A stretch of 64,000 nucleotides of DNA, taken from Halocalculus aciditolerans (GTDB lineage: Archaea > Halobacteriota > Halobacteria > Halobacteriales > Halobacteriaceae). Below are positions 55,174-62,611 of the stretch, one piece after another (the first letter of the stretch is position 1; each line of letters begins with the position of its first letter). Under the pieces are notes generated by a model that was given only the letters and a program-made list of their open reading frames with translations, searched no databases and was not told the DNA's origin. The DNA lies in the NCBI RefSeq assembly GCF_014647475.1, contig NZ_BMPG01000003.1:310001-374000 (forward strand), written 5' to 3'. The position numbers and the translations under genes were made by a program.

Positions 55174-56084
55174 CACCGCCCTCCAGACGAACCACTGCAC
55201 CGTTCAGTCACACTCCTGACGGAAATCCAGTCAGGGGAAATATATTTACTAACGCACGGACAGAGGCGTCGACAGCACAGAGCCGTCACGTCCACCGTAC
55301 CGGAAGAGTGCATAGATGACGCAATATCGGACGGCGGCGGCTTCGTCCGATAATCGGAGCCGAAGGCGCACTCCGGGCCGTTTCAGCGCGTTTAAGTCGA
55401 CATCTGAACGACGAGTGGTACGGGATGATGAGAGCGCGGCAGTGAGGGAGAAACCGAGGATTTCGTCCTTGTGATCCCGTCGAGCGCCGCGGTAATGGTA
55501 CACGCCCTGAACGAAAGGGTCTTGTTAAGTAAGAGCAATGTTTCGAGTCCTCTTCTGCCGTCTCTCCCCGCTATCCGACACTACGCGGTTCGACGTTGGA
55601 TGACTCGTGGCAGGCTGAATCGGTATTTCTACCCGCTTTCTCTAGGTGTCTCCTTCCGACTGACCGACATGGGGATGAGCCGAGGGCGGTTCGCTGGTCG
55701 CCGCCGGCGTCGCCGACGCTTCCGCGGGACCGCCGAACGCACCGATTCTCGGGGGTGGGGGCGTGACGCATTACGGCACGGCGCGGTGCCCCACATCGGT
55801 GATCTCCCTGTTTCGCGCGGCGACGACTCCCTGTATCGCGCTATGGGTCGGACGTGGAACCGCCTGCCGGGGACGATGGGCCGCGAGCAGCTCCGGCGCG
55901 CCTGCGAGAACTCGTCGTTCTCCCGAGCGACCGGAGGGTCGTCGTCGCGCGGGCCGTTCGGCACGCTCGAACGAAGTGTCGCGACGCGGTAGTGGTGTTA
56001 CAGCCATATCCCTGTAAACTGACGCGCGGGCGAGGCGGGTTGGGAGAGGCGAACGTTCTTGTGAGGCGCGGGTGAGTGTCGGAT
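55174..56084. other. Gene-poor region with a hairpin
   Basis: In this 911-nt gap the longer frames are Arg-rich or low in Asp/Glu, unlike real proteins of this genome, and none has a recognisable family. It contains an AT-rich patch (AAATATATTTACT near 55237-55250), a hairpin at 55325-55352 and a TATA-like GTTTAAG near 55389-55395. An RNA gene or decayed coding DNA are both possible. Confidence 0.45.
55325..55352. repeat. Perfect 9-bp inverted repeat (hairpin)
   Basis: Arms TATCGGACG and CGTCCGATA are exact complements around a 10-nt loop. A second shorter repeat (CGGAG with CTCCG) follows downstream. With no open frame around it, a structured non-coding RNA or a regulatory hairpin is possible. 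Confidence 0.4.
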
Positions 56085-56591
56085 ATGGAACGACCGTTCG
56101 AAGGGGCGTCGCCGACCGTGGCGGAGTCCGCGTTCGTGTCGGCGCAGAGCGCGCTCATCGGGGACGTTACCGTGGGAGAGTCGGCGAGTATCTGGCCGTT
56201 CGTCTGCTGTCGCGGGGACGACGGCGCGGTCGTCGTCGGCGACGAGACGAACGTCCAGGAGTTCACAATGCTGCACGGCGCGGGGCTCGGGGACGGCGTC
56301 ACCGTCGGGCACGGCGCGGTGGTGGATTACGCGAGCGTCGGTGACGACACGCTCGTCGGGATGCAGAGCGCGGTGTTGAAGGGCGCGACGGTGGGAGAGA
56401 ACTGCGTCGTCGCCGCGAACGCCGTCGTCCTCCAGGACCAGACGGTCCCGGATGGGCACCTCGCGTACGGGACGCCGGCGGAGACGAAGCCGCTCACTGA
56501 GGACCAGCTAGAGCAGATTTCGGCGACGCGCGACCACTACGTCGAACTCGCGACGCGCCACCGAGACGCCGTCGCGGCGGACTCCGAGTAG
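56085..56591 (+). CDS. Gamma-carbonic-anhydrase-like hexapeptide-repeat protein
   Basis: A 168-residue left-handed beta-helix protein from ATG 56085 (GTG 56076 is an alternative). Hexapeptide repeats run from ALIGDVTVGESASIWPF to ATVGENCVVAANAVVLQD, followed by a C-terminal helix. The gamma-carbonic anhydrase arrangement is recognisable with R43, H64 (MLHG) and H76 (TVGHGAVV). The third zinc-ligand position, five residues after H76, is Asp (D81) instead of His. Catalytic activity is therefore uncertain, and the protein could be a non-catalytic relative. Confidence 0.86.
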   Translation: MERPFEGASPTVAESAFVSAQSALIGDVTVGESASIWPFVCCRGDDGAVVVGDETNVQEFTMLHGAGLGDGVTVGHGAVVDYASVGDDTLVGMQSAVLKGATVGENCVVAANAVVLQDQTVPDGHLAYGTPAETKPLTEDQLEQISATRDHYVELATRHRDAVAADSE

Positions 56592-56610
56592 GGAATCCCG
56601 TCACCCGCAT

Positions 56611-56629
56611 CCGTTCGCGAACGTCAAAC
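56611..56629 (+). repeat. 19-bp element, copy 1 (upstream of second iclR)
   Basis: CCGTTCGCGAACGTCAAAC contains the palindrome CGTTCGCGAACG. The same sequence with one change recurs at 57550-57568, in the next intergenic region. A shared regulator site is the simplest reading, with the adjacent IclR protein as candidate. Confidence 0.45.
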
Positions 56630-56781
56630 GAATGGTTGGTTCCGCGGGGTCGGCTTCTCGGCGGTCCTCTCGACCCGATGATTGGCGGGCGTCTCGGCGA
56701 ATCGCTCGCGCTGCCAGTCTTCGGGAGGTCGCTCGTTCGGGAGGGCCAAACACTTATGGTGGGCGAGGGACAGAGTCGCGT

Positions 56782-57549
56782 ATGCCCGAATCGGACGCAC
56801 CACGAACCATCGAGTCGGTCGAGAACGCGCTGGGGGTCCTCGACGAACTCGAAGCGCGCGAGACCGTCGGCGTCTCCGAGCTCGCAGAGGCACTCGACCG
56901 CTCGAAGGGGACCGTGCACACGCATCTCGCGACGCTCGCGAAACACGGCTACGTCGTGAACGACGACGGCCGCTACCGCCTCAGCCTCCGCTACCTCGGC
57001 CTCGCGGAAGCCGCGAAATCCCACGTCGGGAGCTACGACGCCGTGACGCGCGAACTCGACGACCTCGCGGCGACGCACGGCGAGCGCGCGCAGTTCGCCG
57101 TCGAAGAAGGCGGGAAAGCCGTCTACGTCTACCGAGCCACGGGGAGCGACGCCGTCAACCCCTCGGCCGACATCGGCCGCTACGAGCACCTCCACTCCAT
57201 CGGCCTCGGCAAAGCCATCCTCTCTGTTCTCCCCGAAGCACGCGTCGACGCTATCGTCGCCGAACACGGCCTCCCCGAGCGGACTGCCGAGACCGTCACC
57301 TCCCGCGAGGCGCTCGCCGAGGAACTCGACCGCGTGCGCGAGCGAGGGTACGCCGTCGACGACGAAGAGCGCGTGCACGGCATCCGCTGCGTCGCGATGC
57401 CGCTCGTCACGGGGGAGTCGGAGCCGGTCGGCGCGATGAGCGTCTCCGGGCCCGCGAGCCGGATGACCGACGACCGCATCCAGTCCGAGATACTCCCCGA
57501 CCTCCGGCAGGCCGTCAACGTCGTGGAAGTCAACGCCGAACTCGGCTAG
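56782..57549 (+). CDS. IclR-family transcriptional regulator (second copy)
   Basis: A 255-residue IclR-type regulator from ATG 56782. The winged helix covers about 5-70 (SVENALGVLDELEARETVGV; KGTVHTHLATLAKHGYVV; YRLSLRYLGLAE). The effector domain has ERAQFAVEEGGKAVYVYRAT, LHSIGLGKAILSVLPE, RGYAVDDEERVHGIRCVAMP and VGAMSVSGPASRM. It is a paralogue of the regulator at 46604. The next gene on the same strand is a TPP-dependent enzyme. A repeated 19-bp element before both genes may be its site. Confidence 0.94.
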   Translation: MPESDAPRTIESVENALGVLDELEARETVGVSELAEALDRSKGTVHTHLATLAKHGYVVNDDGRYRLSLRYLGLAEAAKSHVGSYDAVTRELDDLAATHGERAQFAVEEGGKAVYVYRATGSDAVNPSADIGRYEHLHSIGLGKAILSVLPEARVDAIVAEHGLPERTAETVTSREALAEELDRVRERGYAVDDEERVHGIRCVAMPLVTGESEPVGAMSVSGPASRMTDDRIQSEILPDLRQAVNVVEVNAELG

Positions 57550-57568
57550 CCGTTCGCGACCGTCAAAC
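57550..57568 (+). repeat. 19-bp element, copy 2 (upstream of TPP enzyme gene)
   Basis: CCGTTCGCGACCGTCAAAC differs from the copy at 56611-56629 at one position. It starts right after the iclR stop codon and lies 71 nt before the TPP-enzyme start, in the only space for that gene's promoter. Confidence 0.45.
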
Positions 57569-57639
57569 AGCCGGGCGGCCGATTCGAGACCGCAGAGTGG
57601 CGGAACGTATTTCAACTCGCCCTCCCGACGGTGGTCGTA

Positions 57640-59301
57640 ATGCGCGTGAACGAAGCAGTCGTCGACCGGTTAGTCGGCAACGACATCGACACGGTGTTCG
57701 GCATCCCGGGGAAGCAGTCGCTCCCGCTGAACGAAGCCATCGGCTCGCGAGCGGACATCGACTTCGTCGTCGCCCGCCACGAGACCGCGGTGAGCCACCA
57801 GGCGTGGGCGTACGCCGAAACCGGGGGCGGGATGGCGGCGACCGTCGTCATCCCCGGCCCCGGCGACATGAACGCGATGAACGGCCTGAAGAACGCGCTC
57901 AACGACTGCACGCCGCTCCTCCACGTCGCCATCGAGACGGACCCCGACCTCCGCGGCGGCGACGGCATCCACGAGACGCCGCCCGACACCTACGACAACG
58001 TCGTGAAGGAGAACATCGTCGTGCAGAACCCCGAATCGACGCTCGCGGAGCTCGACCGCGCCGTCGACATCGCACAGACCGCGCCGAACGGTCCCGTCAG
58101 GCTCGGCATCCCGAAGAACTTCCTCAAGATGGACGTCCCGCTCGCCGAACGCGGCGACGCGCCCGAGCGCCCCGTGCTCGAACCCGACGCCGCGTCCGTC
58201 GACGCCGCCGTCGGCGCGCTCGCTGACGCCGCCGACCCCGTCATCCTCGCGGGCGGCGGCGTGCGGAGCGCGAACGCCAGCGACGCGCTGCTCGCCGTCG
58301 CCGAACGCCTCGACGCTCCCGTCGTCACGACCTACAAGGGAAAAGGCGTGATTCCGGGCGACCACGAGCTCTACGCGGGCACGCTCTCCGGGAGCGCCAG
58401 CCCCGACCTCCTCGCCCTCCTCGCGGACGCCGACGCCCTCCTCGGCGTCGCCACGGACTTCGACGCCGTCGCCACCCGCGGACACTCGGTCGACCTCCCC
58501 GACGCCCTCGTCCACGTCACTCTCGACGAAGGCGACCTCGGACAGGCCTACGAACCCACGGTGGGCATCGTCGCCGACGCCGACCGCACGCTGCGCGCCC
58601 TCGACGACGGCCTCGCCGCCGTCACGCTCGCTTCCGCCGGTGGCCGCGAGCGCGCACAGGCCGCCCGCGACGCCTTCGCCGAGCAAGTATCGGACCTCCG
58701 CGCGCAGACCGACCCGATGACGTCCGTCGCCGCGCTCGCCACCGTCCGCGACGCCCTCCCCCGCGAGACCGTCGTCTCCGTCGACGCCGGCGGCTTCCGC
58801 GTCTGGGCGCTCAACACCTTCGACGCCTACGGCCCGCGCTCCTACGTCAACCCGGGCTCTTGGGCCACCATGGGCACGGGCGTCCCCGGCGCGATCGGCG
58901 CGGCGCTCGCCAACCCCGACGACCCCGTCGTCGCCCTCACCGGCGACGGCGGCCTCATGATGTGCGTCCACGAACTCCACACCGCCGTCAGCGAGGACAT
59001 CCCCATCACCGTCGTCGTCTTCAACAACGACGACTACGCCATCATCAGCGAGGAAGCCGGCCGCAGCTACGACCTCTCTCCCGGCGAATACTCCTGGCAG
59101 GACACCCACCTCGACTTTACCACCATCGCCGCCGGCATGGGCATGACCGCCGTCCGCGCGACGAGCCCGGACGAACTCGAAGACGCACTCGACACCGGCC
59201 TCGCCGCCGACGAACCCGTGCTCATCGAGGTCCCCACCGACCCCGAGGAGCCGCAGGCGGGCGAGTATATGGGTAACGTGGGTCGGAGCGAGGACGCGTA
59301 G
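57640..59301 (+). CDS. Thiamine-diphosphate-dependent decarboxylase/acetolactate-synthase-like enzyme
   Basis: A 553-residue TPP enzyme from ATG 57640. The N-terminal domain contains DTVFGIPGKQSLPLNEAI and E48 (ARHETAVSH), the catalytic Glu that activates the cofactor. The middle domain has PVILAGGGVRSANAS. The C-terminal cofactor site is GDGGLMMCVHEL with VFNNDDYAII, the GDG-to-NN motif binding Mg-TPP. Substrate type (2-oxoacid decarboxylase, benzoylformate-decarboxylase-like or acyl-CoA lyase) is not fixed by sequence. No small regulatory subunit follows, so acetolactate synthesis is unlikely. Confidence 0.9.
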   Translation: MRVNEAVVDRLVGNDIDTVFGIPGKQSLPLNEAIGSRADIDFVVARHETAVSHQAWAYAETGGGMAATVVIPGPGDMNAMNGLKNALNDCTPLLHVAIETDPDLRGGDGIHETPPDTYDNVVKENIVVQNPESTLAELDRAVDIAQTAPNGPVRLGIPKNFLKMDVPLAERGDAPERPVLEPDAASVDAAVGALADAADPVILAGGGVRSANASDALLAVAERLDAPVVTTYKGKGVIPGDHELYAGTLSGSASPDLLALLADADALLGVATDFDAVATRGHSVDLPDALVHVTLDEGDLGQAYEPTVGIVADADRTLRALDDGLAAVTLASAGGRERAQAARDAFAEQVSDLRAQTDPMTSVAALATVRDALPRETVVSVDAGGFRVWALNTFDAYGPRSYVNPGSWATMGTGVPGAIGAALANPDDPVVALTGDGGLMMCVHELHTAVSEDIPITVVVFNNDDYAIISEEAGRSYDLSPGEYSWQDTHLDFTTIAAGMGMTAVRATSPDELEDALDTGLAADEPVLIEVPTDPEEPQAGEYMGNVGRSEDA

Positions 59302-59357
59302 CGTCCGAGCGAGACCCACGAAAACGCGAGCGGGGACGAAGGACCCGCGAGCAGAAC

Positions 59358-59392
59358 GTTGCTCTCAGTCGCTAGCGCTCCCTCCGAGCAAC
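59358..59392. repeat. Inverted repeat GTTGCTC/GAGCAAC
   Basis: Perfect 7-bp arms (59358-59364 and 59386-59392) are separated by 21 nt, starting about 57 nt after the TPP-enzyme stop. It may form a 3'-end hairpin of that transcript. Confidence 0.35.
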
Positions 59393-59412
59393 GACAATCC
59401 GAACGGGGAGCG

Positions 59413-59431
59413 GGCGGCCCCGCGGGCCGCC
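59413..59431. terminator. GC-only hairpin after the TPP-enzyme gene
   Basis: GGCGGCCC and GGGCCGCC form a perfect 8-bp stem around CGC. No T-rich stretch follows, so its action as terminator is only a possibility; it could also be a stable mRNA end. Confidence 0.3.
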
Positions 59432-59625
59432 GAACGAGCGAACGGTGGAACCGTGAGCGAACGCGACCCGTGAGGAACGTTTCCCGGAGCGACTGAGCGA
59501 TAGCGACCGAGCTACGAGATTGCGAGTGGGTCGATGGTGAACGGTCGTTCGGTGTAGGTGTATTTGGGTGGCGAGGGCGGCCGGCGACCGAACCGTTAAG
59601 GCGGCGGCTTTCGGATGTGGGTGTG

Positions 59626-61065
59626 ATGGCGTACGAGAACTACATCGACGGTGAGTGGGTCGCGGCGGAATCGGGCGAGACGGCGACGGTGCGGAATCCG
59701 GCGGACCTCGACGACGTCGTGGGGGAGTTCCCGGCGTCGGGTGAGGCGGACGTGGACGCGGCGGTCGCGGCGGCGTCGGCGGCGCAGTCCGAGTGGGCGG
59801 CGACGCCCGCGCCGGAGCGAGGGGCGTTGTTGCGGGAGCTCGCGGACGAACTGGAGGCGCGCGAGGACGAGTTGGCGGAGACGCTGACGCGCGAGGAGGG
59901 GAAGGTGCTCGGGGAGGCGGCGGGCGAGGTCGGGCACGCGATCGACAGTCTCCGGTACTACTCGGAGGCGATTCGGGACTTCGGCGGGGACGTGAAGAAC
60001 GCGAGCGCGCGGGATAAGCGGCTGTTCACGCGGCGCGAGCCGGTGGGGGTGGTGGGGCTCATCGCGGCGTGGAACTACCCGATCGCGATTCCGGTGTGGA
60101 AGCTCGGGCCGGCGCTGGCCGCGGGGAATGCTGCCGTTTTCAAGCCGGCGAGCGCGACGCCGAACGTGATGCGGAAGGTCTTCGAGTGCATCGACGCGGT
60201 CGGGTTCCCGGACGGCGTGGCGAACTACGTCGTCGGGTCGGGGAGCGAGGTCGGGAGCGCGCTGACGAGCCACCCGGGCGTGAACGCGGTGTCGTTCACG
60301 GGGAGCACGGCGACGGGCCGCCGGGTCTACGAGTCGGCGTGCGAGGACCAGAAGCGCGTGCAGACGGAGATGGGCGGGAAGAATCCGACCATCGTCTCGG
60401 ATTCGGCGGACCTCGAGGACGCGCTCGACATCGTCCAAGGAGGTGCGTTCGGCGTGACCGGGCAGGCCTGTACGGCGACGTCGCGCGCCATCGTCTACGA
60501 GGACGTCTACGACGAGTTCCTGGAGGGTATCGTGGCGCGCACGGAGTCAATCGAAGTCGGTCCCGGGCTGAAGGGCGGTGAGATGGGGCCGCAGGCGAAC
60601 GAGAGCGAGCTCGAAGGGACGCTCGACTACGTCGACGTCGCGAAGGAGGACGGCGCGACGCTGGAGACGGGCGGCGGCCGCCCGGAGGCCGAAACGGACG
60701 GGTACTTCGTCGAGCCGACCGTGTTCTCCGACGTCGACCCCGAGATGCGTATCGCGCAAGAAGAGGTGTTCGGGCCGCTCCTCGCCGTCATCCCCGTGTC
60801 CGGGTTCGAGGAAGCGGTCGAGGTGGCGAACGGCGTGGATTACGGGCTCGCGGCGAGCATCGTGACGCAGGACCACTCGGAGGCGAACCGCTTCGTCGAC
60901 GAGTCCGAGTCCGGCCTCGTGAAAATCAACGAGGGGACGACCGGGACCGAAGTCAACGTCCCCTTCGGCGGCATCAAGGACTCCTCCAGCAACACCTTCC
61001 GCGAGCAGGGCGACGCCGGCCTCCGGTTCTACACGCGCCTGAAGACCGTCTACGACAGCTACTAA
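59626..61065 (+). CDS. NAD(P)-dependent aldehyde dehydrogenase
   Basis: A 479-residue aldehyde dehydrogenase from ATG 59626. FIDGEW-like [16 protein letters not shown] opens the protein; [19 protein letters not shown] and [11 protein letters not shown] bind the cofactor, [13 protein letters not shown] is the Rossmann loop, [11 protein letters not shown] holds the general-base Glu and GQACTATSR the nucleophilic Cys. [13 protein letters not shown] is also present. It resembles semialdehyde dehydrogenases (succinate- or 2-oxoglutarate-semialdehyde type). It lies between a TPP-type decarboxylase and a glutaryl-CoA-dehydrogenase-like gene, which suggests oxidation of the aldehyde released by decarboxylation. 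Confidence 0.94.
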   Translation: MAYENYIDGEWVAAESGETATVRNPADLDDVVGEFPASGEADVDAAVAAASAAQSEWAATPAPERGALLRELADELEAREDELAETLTREEGKVLGEAAGEVGHAIDSLRYYSEAIRDFGGDVKNASARDKRLFTRREPVGVVGLIAAWNYPIAIPVWKLGPALAAGNAAVFKPASATPNVMRKVFECIDAVGFPDGVANYVVGSGSEVGSALTSHPGVNAVSFTGSTATGRRVYESACEDQKRVQTEMGGKNPTIVSDSADLEDALDIVQGGAFGVTGQACTATSRAIVYEDVYDEFLEGIVARTESIEVGPGLKGGEMGPQANESELEGTLDYVDVAKEDGATLETGGGRPEAETDGYFVEPTVFSDVDPEMRIAQEEVFGPLLAVIPVSGFEEAVEVANGVDYGLAASIVTQDHSEANRFVDESESGLVKINEGTTGTEVNVPFGGIKDSSSNTFREQGDAGLRFYTRLKTVYDSY

Positions 61066-61146
61066 CCGGGCGTTTCGGGCGGCGACGCGATAGCTGTCGT
61101 GGCCAAACCCGCAGTATTAATGAGGCACACGTTCAAGGGGGAGTCG

Positions 61147-62307
61147 ATGCTTGACTACGTCGACCTGGAAGCCGACCTCTCCAAGGAGGAACAGCTCATC
61201 CAGGAGACCGCACGCGAGTTCGTCGAAGAGGAGTTCAAGCCGGACGCGGGCGAGCACTTCATCGAGGGCACGTTCCCGACCGAGCTCATCCCGGAGATGG
61301 GCGAACTCGGCTTCTACGCGCCGAACCTCGAAGGCTACGGGCTGCCGAACGTCTCCGAGCGCGCGTACGGCCTCCTCATGCAGGAGCTCGAAGCCGGTGA
61401 CTCCGGCCTCCGCTCGATGGCGAGCGTGCAGGGCGCACTCGTCATGTACCCCATCCACGCCTTCGGGAGCGAGGAGCAGAAGGAGACCTGGCTCCCCGAC
61501 CTCGGGATGGGCGAAGCCGTCGGCTGCTTCGGGCTCACCGAGCCGAACCACGGGTCGAACCCGTCGCGGATGGAGACGCACGCCGAGAAGGACGGCGACG
61601 AGTACGTCCTCAACGGCGCGAAGACGTGGATCACGAACTCCCCCATCTCCGACGTCGCCGTCGTCTGGGCGAAAGACCGCAGCGACGACGACACCGTGAA
61701 GGGCTTCGTCGTCGACACCGACCTCGACGGCGTCACGACGAACAAGATCGACGAGAAACTCAGCCTCCGCGCGTCCATCACGGGCGAGATCAACCTGAAC
61801 AACGTCCGCCTCAGCGAGGAGGACGTCCTCCCCGGCGTCGAGGGGATGAAGGGCCCGCTCTCCTGTCTCACGCAGGCGCGCTACGGCATCGCCTGGGGCG
61901 CCGTCGGCGCGGCCCGCGACGCCTTCGAGGAGGCTCGCGCGTACGCGACCGACCGCGAGCAGTTCGGCAAGCCCATCGGCGGCTTCCAGATTCAACAGGA
62001 GAAGCTCGCGGAGATGGCGACGCAGATCACGAACGCTCAACTCCTCGCGCACCGCCTCAGCGACCTGAAAGAGCGCGGCGACCTCCGCCCGCAGCAGGTC
62101 TCGATGGCGAAGCGGAACAACGTCCGCATGGCCCGCGACCAGACGCGCGTCGCCCGCGAGATGCTCGGCGGCAACGGCATCACCGCTGACTACAGCCCGA
62201 TGCGCCACCTCTCGAACATGGAGACCGTCTACACCTACGAGGGAACCCACGACATCCACTCCCTCATCCTCGGCCAGGACCTCACCGGCATCGCCGCGTT
62301 CGAATAA
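61147..62307 (+). CDS. Acyl-CoA dehydrogenase, glutaryl-CoA dehydrogenase type
   Basis: A 386-residue FAD enzyme. ATG 61147 is preferred: it follows AAGGGGGA by about 5 nt and gives the family start MLDYVDLEADLSKEE. LRSMASVQGALVMYPIHAFG contains the Arg used by glutaryl-CoA dehydrogenases to hold the gamma-carboxylate, CFGLTEPNHGSNPSRMET is the FAD contact, and the catalytic Glu lies in YTYEGTHDIHSLILGQDLTG, another glutaryl-CoA dehydrogenase hallmark. Oxidative decarboxylation of glutaryl-CoA to crotonyl-CoA is the likely reaction, though relatives act on other acyl-CoAs. The gap to the aldehyde dehydrogenase gene is about 80 nt. Confidence 0.92.
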   Translation: MLDYVDLEADLSKEEQLIQETAREFVEEEFKPDAGEHFIEGTFPTELIPEMGELGFYAPNLEGYGLPNVSERAYGLLMQELEAGDSGLRSMASVQGALVMYPIHAFGSEEQKETWLPDLGMGEAVGCFGLTEPNHGSNPSRMETHAEKDGDEYVLNGAKTWITNSPISDVAVVWAKDRSDDDTVKGFVVDTDLDGVTTNKIDEKLSLRASITGEINLNNVRLSEEDVLPGVEGMKGPLSCLTQARYGIAWGAVGAARDAFEEARAYATDREQFGKPIGGFQIQQEKLAEMATQITNAQLLAHRLSDLKERGDLRPQQVSMAKRNNVRMARDQTRVAREMLGGNGITADYSPMRHLSNMETVYTYEGTHDIHSLILGQDLTGIAAFE

Positions 62308-62611
62308 CTCCCCATCGGAACTTCGGGCGCTTTCGACACTCTCGGTACTCTCGATACTTCCGCCGTTCTCCTCTCTCGACGCCGTCGACGACCGCGTGTC
62401 CAACCCGCAGCAGAAACCCGGGAATACTACACTACTCATAATTATCTAAGACAGAATATTTAGATATTCTGTCTAATTCATCTATGAGATAGTTCTGTTG
62501 AGGTGCTCGCGAGGTTCATTAGTCGGTCGCTGATGAACGACGGATAAGTCTCGAAGAAGCGCCCAGTAGGGAGAACGAGTGAGGGAGACTGGGACTTGCT
62601 CAGCCTGCGGA
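62308..62611. other. AT-rich intergenic region between convergent genes
   Basis: This 304-nt stretch lies between the 3' ends of the acyl-CoA dehydrogenase gene and the repeat-protein gene. Its middle (62425-62495) is the most AT-rich part of this side of the window and holds a perfect 11-bp inverted repeat. A minus-strand frame at the end reads LVLPTGRFFETYPSFISDRL but has no family I can name. Confidence 0.5.
62449..62474. repeat. Perfect 11-bp inverted repeat, AT-rich
   Basis: AGACAGAATAT and ATATTCTGTCT are exact complements around TTAG. It lies in an AT-rich island after the acyl-CoA dehydrogenase gene. A bidirectional transcription terminator between two convergent genes, a recombination site or an operator are possible; position favours the terminator. 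Confidence 0.5.

Larger units (their letters stand above)
59302..59625. other. Intergenic region with nested hairpins
   Basis: This 324-nt stretch lies between the TPP-enzyme gene and the aldehyde dehydrogenase gene. It contains repeated GAGCGA-type words, two inverted repeats (separate entries) and no credible frame. AACCGTTAAGG near 59590-59600 is a possible promoter element for the dehydrogenase gene. Confidence 0.5.

Noticed and set aside
55471-55992. 173-codon plus-strand frame in the gene-poor region
   Set aside because: Strongly Arg-rich and poor in Asp/Glu, unlike every real protein in the window, and without a family motif.
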